Assembly (NCBI GenBank): GCA_020852175.1
Contig: JADZBH010000005.1
Coordinates: forward strand, 186,001-250,000
From: Bryobacterales bacterium
GTDB lineage: Bacteria > Acidobacteriota > Terriglobia > Bryobacterales > Bryobacteraceae
Direction of reading: 5' to 3'
Length of the DNA stretch: 64,000 bases
Below the pieces are notes generated by a model that saw only the letters and a program-made list of their open reading frames with translations, ran no database searches and was not told where the DNA came from. How positions within the stretch are numbered: the stretch's first letter is position 1; every line of letters begins with the position of its first letter. Shown piece by piece: positions 1-11,464 of the stretch. The position numbers were made by a program, and so were the translations under genes.

Positions 1-72
1 TTCAGGTGATAATGGAGGCAGCCGGCGGGATTGGTCGCACCGCATCGCCGTCCGCGCCAGGGAGGTTTCTGA
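1..72. other. leader of clpX, possibly the 3' edge of an upstream gene
   Basis: Only 72 bases are visible before clpX. One plus-strand frame ends in tandem stops TGA TAA at 7-12, which would fit the end of an upstream gene. clpP is the usual neighbour, but too little sequence is left to identify anything. GGAGG at 61-65 is the clpX ribosome-binding site. Confidence 0.3.
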
Positions 73-1332
73 TTGAAAAGGTCCGGCTCCGACGAAACGC
101 TGCGTTGTTCGTTTTGCCATAAAAGCCAGGACGCGGTTGGCAAGCTGATCAGCTCCCCCAGCGATTACCCCCGCGCCTACATCTGCGACGAGTGCATCGC
201 CGTTTGTAACTCGATTTTGGAGGACGATCGGAACGAGCCCGCCGCCGGCCTGCCGAACAAGCTTCCTAAGCCACTGGAAATCAAGGAATACCTGGACCAA
301 TACGTGATTGGCCAGGAGATGACCAAACGCAAGCTCGCCGTGGCTGTCTACAACCACTACAAGCGCATTCAGATGAACAAGCGCACGACGGCGGAAGTGG
401 AGCTGGGCAAGAGCAACATTCTTCTCATAGGACCCACGGGCACAGGCAAGACGCTGCTGGCGCAGACGCTGGCCAAGGTGCTCGATGTCCCGTTCGCCAT
501 CGCCGACGCCACGACGCTGACAGAAGCGGGCTATGTGGGCGAAGATGTGGAAAATATCGTTCTCCGCCTTCTTCAGAATGCCGACTGGGACGTGCAACGC
601 TGCCAGCAGGGCATTATTTATATTGACGAAATCGACAAGATCGCCCGGAAGGACGAGAATCCATCCATCACCCGCGACGTTTCGGGCGAGGGCGTCCAGC
701 AGGCATTGCTGAAAATTCTCGAAGGCACGATCGCCAACGTGCCTCCTCAGGGTGGACGCAAGCACCCTCACCAGGAATTCACTCCGGTGGATACGACGAA
801 CATTCTGTTCATCTGCGGCGGCGCCTTTGTCGGGCTGGAGAAGGTAATCGGGCGGCGCGTGGGCAAGTCGCCGATCGGCTTCACGCACGAAAGCGATGGC
901 AAAGAGGTGAAGCGGGCCCGTCGGGAAAGCGAACTGTTCGCCGAAATCCAGCCGGTGGACCTGATCAAGTTCGGTTTCATACCGGAATTCATCGGACGTC
1001 TGCCGGTGGTGGGCACCTTGGATGAACTCGATAGCGACGCTCTGGTGCAAATTCTCACCAAGCCGAAGAACGCCATCAGCCGGCAGTACCAGCGCCTGTT
1101 CGAGTTTGAGAATGTTAGACTGAGGTTTACAGACGATGCGTTGGAAGCCATCGCGGCGCTTGCGATGGACCGCAAGCTGGGAGCGCGCGGTCTTCGCATG
1201 ATCCTGGAAGATCTCATGCTGGACCTGATGTACTATCTGCCGTCCAATAAGAAGGTGCGGGAATTCGTCGTCACCAAGGAGATGGTGATGACGCAGAAGA
1301 TCAACCTCACGCTTCTCGAGAAGGCAGGCTAA
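73..1332 (+). CDS. clpX: ATP-dependent Clp protease ATP-binding subunit ClpX
   Basis: AAA+ unfoldase that recognises tagged proteins and threads them into the ClpP chamber in the cytoplasm. The 419 residues match the normal family length. An N-terminal zinc-binding domain has C12/C15 and C38/C41. A Walker A GPTGTGKT lies near residue 120, the pore loop GYVG near 156, Walker B IIYIDEID near 185, and the IGF loop that docks on ClpP near residue 273. The start is TTG at 73, with GGAGG at 61-65 seven bases upstream and no better in-frame start. lon follows 113 bases later, a common proteolysis pairing; clpP presumably lies just outside the window. Confidence 0.97.
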   Translation: MKRSGSDETLRCSFCHKSQDAVGKLISSPSDYPRAYICDECIAVCNSILEDDRNEPAAGLPNKLPKPLEIKEYLDQYVIGQEMTKRKLAVAVYNHYKRIQMNKRTTAEVELGKSNILLIGPTGTGKTLLAQTLAKVLDVPFAIADATTLTEAGYVGEDVENIVLRLLQNADWDVQRCQQGIIYIDEIDKIARKDENPSITRDVSGEGVQQALLKILEGTIANVPPQGGRKHPHQEFTPVDTTNILFICGGAFVGLEKVIGRRVGKSPIGFTHESDGKEVKRARRESELFAEIQPVDLIKFGFIPEFIGRLPVVGTLDELDSDALVQILTKPKNAISRQYQRLFEFENVRLRFTDDALEAIAALAMDRKLGARGLRMILEDLMLDLMYYLPSNKKVREFVVTKEMVMTQKINLTLLEKAG

Positions 1333-1383
1333 GTCCGGACCAACGCAACTGGACGCCCGATTGAGGCATCCAACCGAGTACCG

Positions 1384-1413
1384 GATGGAAAAGGGCTTAT
1401 GCCGCTTTTCATC
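1384..1413 (+). promoter_or_regulatory. imperfect hairpin between clpX and lon
   Basis: Arms GATG/CATC, AAAAG/CTTTT and GGC/GCC pair around a TTAT loop, with one single-base bulge on each side. A pyrimidine-rich stretch follows but there is no clean run of T, so this could be a weak terminator or a leader structure for lon. No function is shown by the sequence. Confidence 0.3.
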
Positions 1414-1445
1414 CCACCCCGAATTTCTTATTCTCAAAGCACACC

Positions 1446-3857
<2,412 letters not shown>

Positions 3858-3868
3858 GTTCGAGACAC

Positions 3869-3899
3869 CCGGGACCCTCTCTGCCTTGAGCGGTCCCGG
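3869..3899 (+). terminator. hairpin downstream of lon, possible weak terminator
   Basis: Eight-base perfect arms CCGGGACC (3869-3876) and GGTCCCGG (3892-3899) enclose a 15-base loop. The following bases are TTCCTCTC rather than a T run, so intrinsic termination would be weak at best. The rest of the 126-base lon-engB gap shows no gene. Confidence 0.3.
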
Positions 3900-3983
3900 T
3901 TCCTCTCGCCAGTTAGGAGGCACGGTCGATCGCTCACCTGCCGGAGACGAACCGGAAACGGGCGGCCTGCCGGCAAGCGGAAG

Positions 3984-4559
3984 TTGTCAGCACAGTTTAT
4001 ACTGAGTGTAGTCAGACCGGGAGCGCTCCCACCGGAGGAGCTTCCTGAAATTGCCTTCCTGGGCAGAAGTAATGTGGGTAAGTCCACTTTGCTCAACACG
4101 CTCACGGGGGTGAAGGGTCTGGCGCACACCAGTTCCACTCCAGGTCGCACGCAAGCCATCAATTTTTTCCGAGTACAAGACACTTGGTGCTTCGTCGATC
4201 TGCCGGGGTATGGGTATGCCCGGGTTCCCCTCGCCCTGAAGGATTCCTGGAAAGAGCTGATTGAAGACTATCTGACCAGGCGGCCGGCGCTGGTTCTGTG
4301 CTGCATCCTCCTGGATGCGCGCCGCGGCTGGATGGAGAAAGACATCGATCTCCACCACTGGCTGCAACACCAAGGAATACGATGCATGGTCATCGCAACA
4401 AAGATGGACAAACTGAAGAACCAGAAAGAACGGCGGCAAGCGTTGTCGTCTCTCCAGGCGCATCTCGGCGGCACGGAGCTGGTGCTCTTCTCGGCCTTGA
4501 CAGGCCAGGGAGTGAGGGAAATTTGGCAAGCGATTTCGAAAATCCACAGCAGGAAGTAG
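3984..4559 (+). CDS. engB: ribosome biogenesis GTPase EngB (YsxC/YihA)
   Basis: Small GTP-binding protein needed for assembly of the large ribosomal subunit. It has 191 residues, normal for the family. G1 is GRSNVGKST at residues 27-35, the switch region has SSTPGRTQ, G3 is DLPGYGYA, G4 is TKMDK and G5 is SALTG. The start is TTG at 3984: it gives the short N-terminus expected before the PEIAFLGRS strand, and no ATG or GTG is available nearby. The ribosome-binding site is weak. The gene ends 53 bases before rho on the same strand, so co-transcription with rho is likely. Confidence 0.93.
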   Translation: MSAQFILSVVRPGALPPEELPEIAFLGRSNVGKSTLLNTLTGVKGLAHTSSTPGRTQAINFFRVQDTWCFVDLPGYGYARVPLALKDSWKELIEDYLTRRPALVLCCILLDARRGWMEKDIDLHHWLQHQGIRCMVIATKMDKLKNQKERRQALSSLQAHLGGTELVLFSALTGQGVREIWQAISKIHSRK

Positions 4560-4612
4560 CGGAACCGGCAACCGGTTCCGTCCCGCCTACACAATCCACC
4601 CCGGAGGTCAGC

Positions 4613-6202
4613 ATGTCGTCCGACATCAAGACGCCCACCGAAACCAAATCAGAAGAACCCAGGAAAACCAGGGAGACGGCGCCCCGGCCCAAAGCCGATC
4701 AGCCGAGGGCTGCCAAACCCGCCGCTGCTCCCAAGGAGGCGGCCGCGGCGGAAAAGCCAGCCGCCAACGAGAAGCCCGCAGGCAACGACAGGCCCAACGA
4801 CAAGCCCGCCGGCAATGACAAGCCCGCCGACCGGTCCGCCGACAAAAGCGGAGACCGAGGTAGCGATAAGCCGGAGCCGCGGGGCGAAACCACGCATCTT
4901 CCCGGCGAATCCCGCCGCCATCACCGTCCGCAAGGTAAGGATCAGCAGCCCGCTCTCGATCTGGTGGAACTGAAGGAGATGAGCATCGTCAACCTGCAGC
5001 AGATCGCCAAGGATCTGGGCGTAACCGGCATGGCCGGCATGCGCAAGCAGGACCTGATTTTCAAAATCCTCCAGGTACAGGCCGAAAAATCCGGCCTCAT
5101 CTTCGCCGAAGGCGTGCTGGAGTGCCTGCCCGACGGTTTCGGCTTCCTGCGTGCTCCCGAGTACAACTACCTGCCGGGTCCTGACGATGTGTACGCCTCG
5201 CCCTCGCAGATCCGCCGCTTCGATCTGCGCACCGGCGACACCATTAGCGGCCAGATCCGTCCGCCGAAGGAAGGCGAGCGTTATTTCGCCCTGATCAAGG
5301 TGGACGCCATCAACTTCGAGGCGCCCGAAGAGTCCCGGAACAAGATCTTCTTCGACAACCTGACGCCACTGTATCCGGAGAAGCGGCTGAAATTGGAGAC
5401 AACGCGCGACAACTACTCCGGCCGGGTGATGGACATGCTGACGCCCATTGGCAAAGGCCAGCGCGGCCTGATCGTCGCCCCGCCCCGCACCGGCAAGACC
5501 ATGCTGTTGCAGAGCATCGCCAACTCCATCACCACCAACCACGAAGAGGTGAACCTGATCGTCCTGCTCATTGACGAGCGGCCGGAAGAGGTCACCGACA
5601 TGCAACGCTCCGTGCGCGGCGAGGTGATCAGCTCCACCTTCGACGAACCTGCCTCGCGGCACGTCCAGGTGGCTGAGATGGTCATCGAAAAGGCCAAGCG
5701 GCTGGTGGAGCACAAGAAAGACGTCGTCATTCTGCTCGACTCGATTACCCGGCTCGCCCGCGCCTACAACGCCGTGGTGCCGCCTTCGGGAAAGGTGCTC
5801 TCCGGCGGTGTCGATTCCAACGCCCTCCAGCGGCCCAAACGCTTTTTCGGCGCCGCCCGCAACATCGAGGAAGGCGGCTCGCTGACCATCGTCGCCACGG
5901 CGCTCATCGATACCGGCTCACGCATGGATGACGTCATCTTCGAGGAGTTCAAAGGTACCGGCAACATGGAAATCCACCTGGATCGCAAACTGGTGGACAA
6001 GCGAATCTTCCCCGCCCTGGACATCCACAAGTCCGGCACGCGCAAGGACGAGTTACTGATTCCGAAAGAGGATCTGAACCGCATTTGGGTCCTTCGTAAA
6101 GTACTCAGCCCATTGTCTCCCGTGGAATCGGTCGAACTCCTGCTGGACAAACTGGGTAAGACGCGGAGCAACGCCGAATTCCTGGCCAGCATGAACGGCT
6201 AG
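4613..6202 (+). CDS. rho: transcription termination factor Rho
   Basis: Hexameric RNA-dependent ATPase/helicase that terminates transcription. An open frame continues upstream into engB, but ATG 4613 has GGAGG at 4603-4607 five bases before it, giving 529 residues, and is the credible start. About the first 110 residues are a charged low-complexity arm rich in K, P, A, D and G, absent from E. coli Rho but seen as extensions in several phyla. Then come the Rho N-terminal helical domain ([20 protein letters not shown]), the cold-shock-like RNA-binding fold ([14 protein letters not shown]) and the RecA-like motor with Walker A APPRTGKT and Walker [14 protein letters not shown]. Confidence 0.97.
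   Translation: MSSDIKTPTETKSEEPRKTRETAPRPKADQPRAAKPAAAPKEAAAAEKPAANEKPAGNDRPNDKPAGNDKPADRSADKSGDRGSDKPEPRGETTHLPGESRRHHRPQGKDQQPALDLVELKEMSIVNLQQIAKDLGVTGMAGMRKQDLIFKILQVQAEKSGLIFAEGVLECLPDGFGFLRAPEYNYLPGPDDVYASPSQIRRFDLRTGDTISGQIRPPKEGERYFALIKVDAINFEAPEESRNKIFFDNLTPLYPEKRLKLETTRDNYSGRVMDMLTPIGKGQRGLIVAPPRTGKTMLLQSIANSITTNHEEVNLIVLLIDERPEEVTDMQRSVRGEVISSTFDEPASRHVQVAEMVIEKAKRLVEHKKDVVILLDSITRLARAYNAVVPPSGKVLSGGVDSNALQRPKRFFGAARNIEEGGSLTIVATALIDTGSRMDDVIFEEFKGTGNMEIHLDRKLVDKRIFPALDIHKSGTRKDELLIPKEDLNRIWVLRKVLSPLSPVESVELLLDKLGKTRSNAEFLASMNG
4772..4820 (+). repeat. two 30-base tandem repeats in the Rho N-terminal arm
   Basis: AAGCCCGCAGGCAACGACA at 4772-4790 recurs at 4802-4820 with two substitutions, a period of 30 bases. 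At protein level this gives [10 protein letters not shown] followed by [10 protein letters not shown], part of a longer K/P/D/G-rich disordered arm. Confidence 0.75.
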
Positions 6203-6251
6203 TTCGCGAAATTCTCCTTTATTTCTCTCACCTTTTTGAAAGAGACGATAC

Positions 6252-6295
6252 TTGGGGGCCGGTCCGGCTGAACGGATTGGCCTCCAAATTGTTAT
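6252..6295 (+). terminator. probable terminator after rho
   Basis: A 15-bp stem pairs 6252-6266 with 6273-6287 around the loop GCTGAA; all positions pair if three G-U wobbles are allowed. ATTGTTAT follows, which is T-rich but not a clean run. The position 49 bases after the rho stop suits a terminator. Confidence 0.5.
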
Positions 6296-6312
6296 CAGGC
6301 TCCGCGATTCCT

Positions 6313-6354
6313 CCACTCCCGAATAACCGAGTGGCTTACAATAACGTCTGTTAT
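6313..6354 (+). promoter_or_regulatory. two short inverted repeats upstream of the exporter cluster
   Basis: CCACTC (6313-6318) pairs with GAGTGG (6329-6334), and ATAAC (6341-6345) pairs with GTTAT (6350-6354). The second overlaps a TTATAG hexamer that could be a -10. They lie in the 238-base gap before the first adaptor gene and could be an operator, but no regulator gene is adjacent and no convincing -35 is seen. Confidence 0.25.
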
Positions 6355-6440
6355 AGCTGAAGACGCTCCACTCGCCCGCGAGGCCAAGGCAACCGTAGTG
6401 TCTTTGCGCTACTCACTTCGCGGAAAGAACAAGGTTTTCG

Positions 6441-8150
6441 ATGCAGCCCCCAGTTAACGCAGCTTCGCAGACAGACGCCCGCACCCGGGCGGGAAAGTGG
6501 CTTCTCGGCGCCTCACTGCTGGCCGTGGCCGGCGCAGGGATTTACATCCGCCAGGCTTCGGCACAAGAAAAGGGGACGAAGTCCGCGCCCGAGATTCGAT
6601 CGGTGAAAGCCGCCGCCGGCACGCTGAACAGCACGTTGCGCCTCACAGGTTCCACGGGCGCGGAGCGATTTTCCCAGCTTCTGGCGCCGCAGCTTCACGG
6701 TTCGCGTTCGGGTTTCGGACGCGACAGCCGGTCGTTCAACTCCTCGCGCAGTTCGAACACGCAGGTCACTTCGCGGGCTGCCGGCACCTCCAGCGGCAGC
6801 TCCTCCGGAGGCGGTTCCACGACGGTGGCAGCCGACGGCTCCCTGACGGTTTCCAGCTCGAGCGGCGCCCAATCCAGTTCGCGCAGCTCCTCGGCGATGC
6901 GCTCGGCCACCAGCCGTGTCAGTTCCAGCTCCTCCAGTTCCCCGGCCGCGTCCTCCTCACGGGGTGGATCCTCCGCGGCGGGCGGGTCGTCCACAATGGG
7001 GGCGGAGGGCCTGGGCTCCACGTCGAACTCCTTGAGCGGCGGATCCGGTGGTCCCGGCGCCATCGGGGGCGCCACCCGCGGCGGCGGGGGCGGCGGCGGC
7101 GGCGAATTCAGCCTCGTCCTTCAGGATGCCGCCAAGCCAGGCAGCTCAGTCAAAAAGGGCACGCCCGTTGCTGAGTTCGACCGCCAGTACATGCTCACGC
7201 GCCTGGACGACTACCGCGCCAGCGTGATTCAAACCGAAGCCAGCTTCAAGAAACTGACCTCCGAACTGGAGGTCGCCCGCAAAGCGCACCGGCAAACCAT
7301 CGACTCCGCCCTGGGCGATCTGGACAAAGCCAAACTCACCATGCGCACGGCCCCGGTGATGGGCGCCATTGAAACCGAACGCTCCAAGCTGGCTCTTGAA
7401 GAAGCACAGGCCCGGTACGACCAGCTTCTCAAGGAAGTGAAGTTCATGGAGGACAGCCTGCGCTCGGAAATCAAGAATGCCGAAATCGAACTGAAGCAGT
7501 CCCGCATCGAGCTGCGACGCGCCGAAATCAACGCCGACCGCATGGTGTTGAAAGCGCCCATCGACGGGATGGTGGTCATGCAGAACATGTTCCGCGGTTC
7601 GGAGTTCGACCAGGTGAAAGTGGGCGATCAGCTCTTCCCGGGCTTCCCCTTCATGCAAATTGTCGATACCTCCTCGATGGTCGTCAACGCGAACGTAAAC
7701 CAAGTGGACGTGGAGCGCATGCGCATCGGCCTGAAAGCCACCGTACGCTTCGATGCCTTCCCCGATCTCGCCCTGCCCGCCACGGTACACGCCGTCGGAA
7801 CCGTCGCCAAGTCCAGCCGCTACCGCCCGGATTGGATCAAGGAAATGGCCGTTGTGCTGAAGCTCGACGGCATGGACCCGCGCGTGATCCCCGATCTTTC
7901 GGTCAGCGTCGATGTCGTGCTCGGTAACGAGGAAAATGCGACGCTTGTGCCTCGCGAAGCCATTCAGTACGAGCCGGGCGCCTCGTCGCAGGCCGGCGAG
8001 CCCTATGTGTGGGTCCGTAGCGGTCCGGCCTGGGAGCGCCGCAAGGTCACCCTGGGAATGGTTACCGCCACCTCGGTCAGCATCCGCTCCGGCGTGAAGC
8101 CGGGTGAGGTGGTGGCCCTGGAGCCGCCGCCAAAAGCCAATATATCTTGA
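6441..8150 (+). CDS. periplasmic adaptor (HlyD/RND membrane-fusion family) with a Ser/Gly-rich insertion
   Basis: Inner-membrane-anchored adaptor expected to link an inner-membrane transporter to an outer-membrane channel. One N-terminal membrane segment spans residues 18-36. The first lipoyl half-motif starts near residue 62 but is interrupted by about 135 residues of Ser/Gly-rich sequence (87-221) and resumes at SVKKGTPVAEFD. A helical hairpin of about 110 residues, the second lipoyl half (VLKAPIDGMVV) and a beta-barrel with a C-terminal domain follow. It is the first of three adaptors, 37 bases before the next. Family assignment is firm; the substrate is unknown. The total length of 569 exceeds a typical adaptor by roughly the size of the insertion. 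Confidence 0.85.
   Translation: MQPPVNAASQTDARTRAGKWLLGASLLAVAGAGIYIRQASAQEKGTKSAPEIRSVKAAAGTLNSTLRLTGSTGAERFSQLLAPQLHGSRSGFGRDSRSFNSSRSSNTQVTSRAAGTSSGSSSGGGSTTVAADGSLTVSSSSGAQSSSRSSSAMRSATSRVSSSSSSSPAASSSRGGSSAAGGSSTMGAEGLGSTSNSLSGGSGGPGAIGGATRGGGGGGGGEFSLVLQDAAKPGSSVKKGTPVAEFDRQYMLTRLDDYRASVIQTEASFKKLTSELEVARKAHRQTIDSALGDLDKAKLTMRTAPVMGAIETERSKLALEEAQARYDQLLKEVKFMEDSLRSEIKNAEIELKQSRIELRRAEINADRMVLKAPIDGMVVMQNMFRGSEFDQVKVGDQLFPGFPFMQIVDTSSMVVNANVNQVDVERMRIGLKATVRFDAFPDLALPATVHAVGTVAKSSRYRPDWIKEMAVVLKLDGMDPRVIPDLSVSVDVVLGNEENATLVPREAIQYEPGASSQAGEPYVWVRSGPAWERRKVTLGMVTATSVSIRSGVKPGEVVALEPPPKANIS
6699..7103 (+). repeat. Ser/Gly low-complexity coding stretch
   Basis: Codons for residues 87-221 of the first adaptor. 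Serine dominates the first two thirds, including a run of seven serines, and glycine the last third, including a run of eight glycines. It remains in frame with intact adaptor sequence on both sides, so it is an expressed insertion rather than a frameshift. Confidence 0.8.
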
Positions 8151-8187
8151 CAAGACCGCCTGCCCCGGAACTATCAGAGGAAAAATC

Positions 8188-9495
8188 ATGAGCTCGAAAG
8201 ACGTAAAACCGAAACAACGGCTGGGCCAGGCCGGTGAAGGCAAATCCAGGAAATTCATCATCGGCGTGTTGGTCGCGCTGATAGGCGGGGGCGCGTCCTA
8301 TGCGGCCTACCGGTACACGGGCAAGACGACCGTGGAGGTGCCCGTTGCCCGCGTCCGCAAGGGCGAGTTCGTCATCAGCGTGAAGACGCGTGGCGAGGTG
8401 CGCAGCGTCAACTCCGTGCTGATCTCCGCCCCGCAGGTTCCCGAGCAGAAGATCGTGACGCTGGCCGAGTCGGGAAAACCGGTGAAGAAGGGCGACGTAA
8501 TCGTCGAGTTCGACGCCGCTTCGCAGGAGCAGTACTATCTCGACCGCAGCACCAACGTCCGCACCGTCGATAGCGAAATCGTCCAGTTGATGGCTTCGCA
8601 CCGGATGGTGAATGAGATGGACGGCATGAACCTGATGACCTCCGAATACAACGTGCAGCGCACCGAGTTGGAGGCCAGCAAAGCCGAGGTGGTGAGCGAA
8701 ATCGAAGGCGCCAAGAACCGCATCGATGTCGGCATCAGCAAGGGTGAGCTGAGCCAGGTGAACACCACCATCGGGTCCCACAAGGTGGGGCAAGGCGCGG
8801 ACCTGGAACGCCTGGGCCAGAAGAAAGACAAAACCCTCCGCGACCTGGATCGCGCGAAGGGCTACCTGTCGAAGATGGTCATCCGCGCGCCCATCGACGG
8901 CATCGTGAACATCCTTCCGAATTTCCGCGCTTCCGGGTCGTTCGGATCGACGCCTCCTCCGTTTCGTGAAGGGGATCGCGCCTGGACCGGCGCCGCCATC
9001 GCCGAAATTCCAGACCTGGACCACATGCGCATTGAACTGAAGCTGGACGAGGTGGACCGCGGCAAGCTAAAGCTCGGCCAGAAGGTCCGCATTCGCGTCG
9101 ACGCGCTTCCCGAGAAGGAGTTCACGGCCGAACTGGATTGGATCAGTCCCATCGCGGCCATCACCTGGCGCGGCATGGGGCTCACGGAAAAAACGTTTCC
9201 GGCGCGCGCCACGCTGTCCTCGGTGGATCCCCGCATGCGTCCCGGCATGAGCGGCAGCGCCGAAATCATCATCGAAAGCCAGCCCAACGTCCTGCTGATT
9301 CCCGCCCGGTCGAGCTTCGCCCACAACGGCAAACCCGCCGTGTATGTGCAACGGGGATCCAATTTCACGATCCGACCGATCGAAGTGGGCCGTCGTAACG
9401 ATACGGACATAGTGGTTGTAGGAGGTCTCGCCGAAGGCGAACAGGTGACGCTGGAAAGCCCGGCGGAAGCGCTGAAACGGGCCAAGAAGCTATAG
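8188..9495 (+). CDS. periplasmic adaptor, HlyD family (second of three)
   Basis: The frame is open from 8104, but ATG 8188 with AGAGG at 8176-8180 is preferred; it follows the stop of the first adaptor and gives 435 residues. A membrane segment lies near residues 15-33 (FIIGVLVALIGGGASYAAY), then lipoyl half-motifs (KPVKKGDVIVEFD and VIRAPIDGIVN) around a helical hairpin, a beta-barrel domain and a C-terminal GEQVTLESP segment. It has no low-complexity insertion, unlike the adaptors on each side. It probably works with the same permease and TolC-type channel downstream; the cargo cannot be read from the sequence. Confidence 0.85.
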   Translation: MSSKDVKPKQRLGQAGEGKSRKFIIGVLVALIGGGASYAAYRYTGKTTVEVPVARVRKGEFVISVKTRGEVRSVNSVLISAPQVPEQKIVTLAESGKPVKKGDVIVEFDAASQEQYYLDRSTNVRTVDSEIVQLMASHRMVNEMDGMNLMTSEYNVQRTELEASKAEVVSEIEGAKNRIDVGISKGELSQVNTTIGSHKVGQGADLERLGQKKDKTLRDLDRAKGYLSKMVIRAPIDGIVNILPNFRASGSFGSTPPPFREGDRAWTGAAIAEIPDLDHMRIELKLDEVDRGKLKLGQKVRIRVDALPEKEFTAELDWISPIAAITWRGMGLTEKTFPARATLSSVDPRMRPGMSGSAEIIIESQPNVLLIPARSSFAHNGKPAVYVQRGSNFTIRPIEVGRRNDTDIVVVGGLAEGEQVTLESPAEALKRAKKL

Positions 9496-9529
9496 CGGCG
9501 AAGGCCAGGCGCAACCAAGGAACATTGTC

Positions 9530-11458
9530 ATGAAGAAACTTGTCATCAGGCTCCTCATCACGGGCCTACTGGCCGTGGCTGCGTGGGGCGGCTACACAGT
9601 TTACAAGCAGATCCCCCAACAAAAGGTGGCCTCCCTGCCCACGGCCAAGGTACGCCAGGGCGACGTGGTGGTGCGCACCTATGCCCGAGGCGAATTGCGC
9701 GCGGTTCGATCGGCCACGCTGACCGCTCCCAACCTGTTCGGCACCATTCAGGTGACCCGCCTGGCGGCCCTTGGCGCGTTGGCAAAGGACAAGGATCTCA
9801 TCGCCGAATTCGACGATTCCGAGTTGCAATCGCGGCTTGAGGAAAAGCAGTTGGAAATCGACCAGGTGGACGAGCAGTTGAAGAAAGCGCAAGCCGACCT
9901 GGCCATCCGCAATAACCAGGACGACGTGGAACTGCTGCGCACCCGCTATTCCGTGCGCCGTGCCGAACTGGAAGTGAAGCGCAACGAACTGCTCTCTCAG
10001 ATCGATGCCAAGAAGAACTTGTTGAACCTGGAAGAGGCGAAACGGCGTCTGACGCAGTTGGAAAGCGACATCAAGAGCCGGCGCGAGCAGGCCGAAGCCG
10101 AACTGGCGGTTCTGCGGGAACGGAAGAATAAGGCGCTGCTCGAACTGAACCGCGAAAAAATGCGGTTGAACCAGGTGAAACTGCTGGCGCCCATGAGCGG
10201 ACTGGTGGCCATCCGCCAGACGCGGCCCACCTTCTTCATGCCCGGCATGCAACTTCCCGATATCCGAGAAGGCGATCAGTTACAGGCCGGCATGCCCGTG
10301 GCCGACATCCTCGATCTTTCCGAGTTGGAAGTGATCGCGCGCGTGGGTGAACTCGACCGCGCCAACCTCCACGAGGGACAGGACGTCGTGATGACGCTGG
10401 ACGCACTGGCGGAAAAGCAGCTCTCGGGCAAAATCAAATCCATGTCGGGAACGGCCAGCGCCAACGTTTTTTCGAGCGACCCGGCGAAGAAGTTCGATGT
10501 CCTGTTCACGGTGGACATGCCCCAGCTTCTGACAGCGCTTGGCGCGAGCAAGGATCAGATCGCCCGCATCATGGCCCAGGCGGAAGCGAACCGGAAACGG
10601 GCGCCTCTGGCCCCCTCCACGAGCCTGCTTGCCGTCAATATGGCCGGTGGAGCCCCCGGCGGCCCGCAGTTGGGCGGCGGCAGCCCAGGCGGGAGTGGCG
10701 GCTTCGGCGGCGGCGGCAACCAAGGTGGTGGGCCTCCGGGCGCCATGGTGCAGTTCCGCGGGCCCGGTGGCGCTGGCGGTGGACAGGGAGCCGGCGGCGC
10801 TTCCAGCCTCACGCCGGAGCAACGTACCAAGATGCGTGAAATCATGCAGAAGGTCCTGGCCGGCAAGAGCCTTCAGGAGTTGAGCGGAGACGAACGCACC
10901 CAGGCCCTGGCCAAGGTTCAGGCCGAATTGAAGAAAGCGGGCATCAATGCGCCGGCCAACTTCGGCCGTGGCGGCAATCGCGGCCCTGGCGGCGATGCCG
11001 CGGGCGGTGGTCGCCGTGGCGAAGGAGACGCCGCAGGCATGCCGATGCTCGGCTTCGGCACCGGACAGCGTTACAGCCAGGCCGAAATGAATAACGCCAA
11101 GCTGCCTCCGCCTCCCGAGCAGGACAACCAGCTTGACGTTCTCCTCCGCCCCGGCCTGCTGGCCGACGTGGAGATCATCGTCGAAAAGATTCCCAACGCC
11201 ATTCACGTGCCCGCGCAGGCCGTCTTCCAGAAGGACAACAAGATGGTGGTCTACGTGAAAGAGAACGGCAGGTTTGTTCCGCGCGAAATTCACATCAAGA
11301 AGCGCAGTGAAAACGTGTTTGTCATCGAGTCCGGTGTCGCCCCCGGAGACGAGGTTGCCATGGCCGATCCCGAAGCCAAGCCCGGCGACAAGAAGAAGGA
11401 CGGGAAGGGTGGCGGTGGCGGCGCCATCGGCACCATGCCCGGCGGCAAGAAAGGATAA
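9530..11458 (+). CDS. periplasmic adaptor, HlyD family, with Gly/Pro-rich insertion (third of three)
   Basis: The 642-residue adaptor has an N-terminal membrane segment (residues 4-22), a lipoyl/hairpin region with an approximately 110-residue coiled coil, and the second lipoyl half at VKLLAPMSGLVAI. Between two beta-barrel strands lies an extra region of nearly 200 residues (about 335-530): a helix, a Gly/Pro-rich stretch, a helical segment opening LTPEQRTKMREIMQK, and another Gly-rich stretch. The barrel then resumes at QLDVLLRPGLLADVEI. The LTPEQ segment resembles the LTxxQ helices of Spy/CpxP proteins, but that is only a motif resemblance. The ATG is preceded by AAGGAAC. The permease starts six bases after the stop. 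Confidence 0.85.
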   Translation: MKKLVIRLLITGLLAVAAWGGYTVYKQIPQQKVASLPTAKVRQGDVVVRTYARGELRAVRSATLTAPNLFGTIQVTRLAALGALAKDKDLIAEFDDSELQSRLEEKQLEIDQVDEQLKKAQADLAIRNNQDDVELLRTRYSVRRAELEVKRNELLSQIDAKKNLLNLEEAKRRLTQLESDIKSRREQAEAELAVLRERKNKALLELNREKMRLNQVKLLAPMSGLVAIRQTRPTFFMPGMQLPDIREGDQLQAGMPVADILDLSELEVIARVGELDRANLHEGQDVVMTLDALAEKQLSGKIKSMSGTASANVFSSDPAKKFDVLFTVDMPQLLTALGASKDQIARIMAQAEANRKRAPLAPSTSLLAVNMAGGAPGGPQLGGGSPGGSGGFGGGGNQGGGPPGAMVQFRGPGGAGGGQGAGGASSLTPEQRTKMREIMQKVLAGKSLQELSGDERTQALAKVQAELKKAGINAPANFGRGGNRGPGGDAAGGGRRGEGDAAGMPMLGFGTGQRYSQAEMNNAKLPPPPEQDNQLDVLLRPGLLADVEIIVEKIPNAIHVPAQAVFQKDNKMVVYVKENGRFVPREIHIKKRSENVFVIESGVAPGDEVAMADPEAKPGDKKKDGKGGGGGAIGTMPGGKKG

Positions 11459-11464
11459 TCGGGC

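Noticed and set aside
8149..8178. TTGACA at the end of the first adaptor gene as an internal promoter
   Set aside because: The hexamer is perfect, but no acceptable -10 lies 16-18 bases downstream (ACTATC or CTATCA), so it is likely chance.
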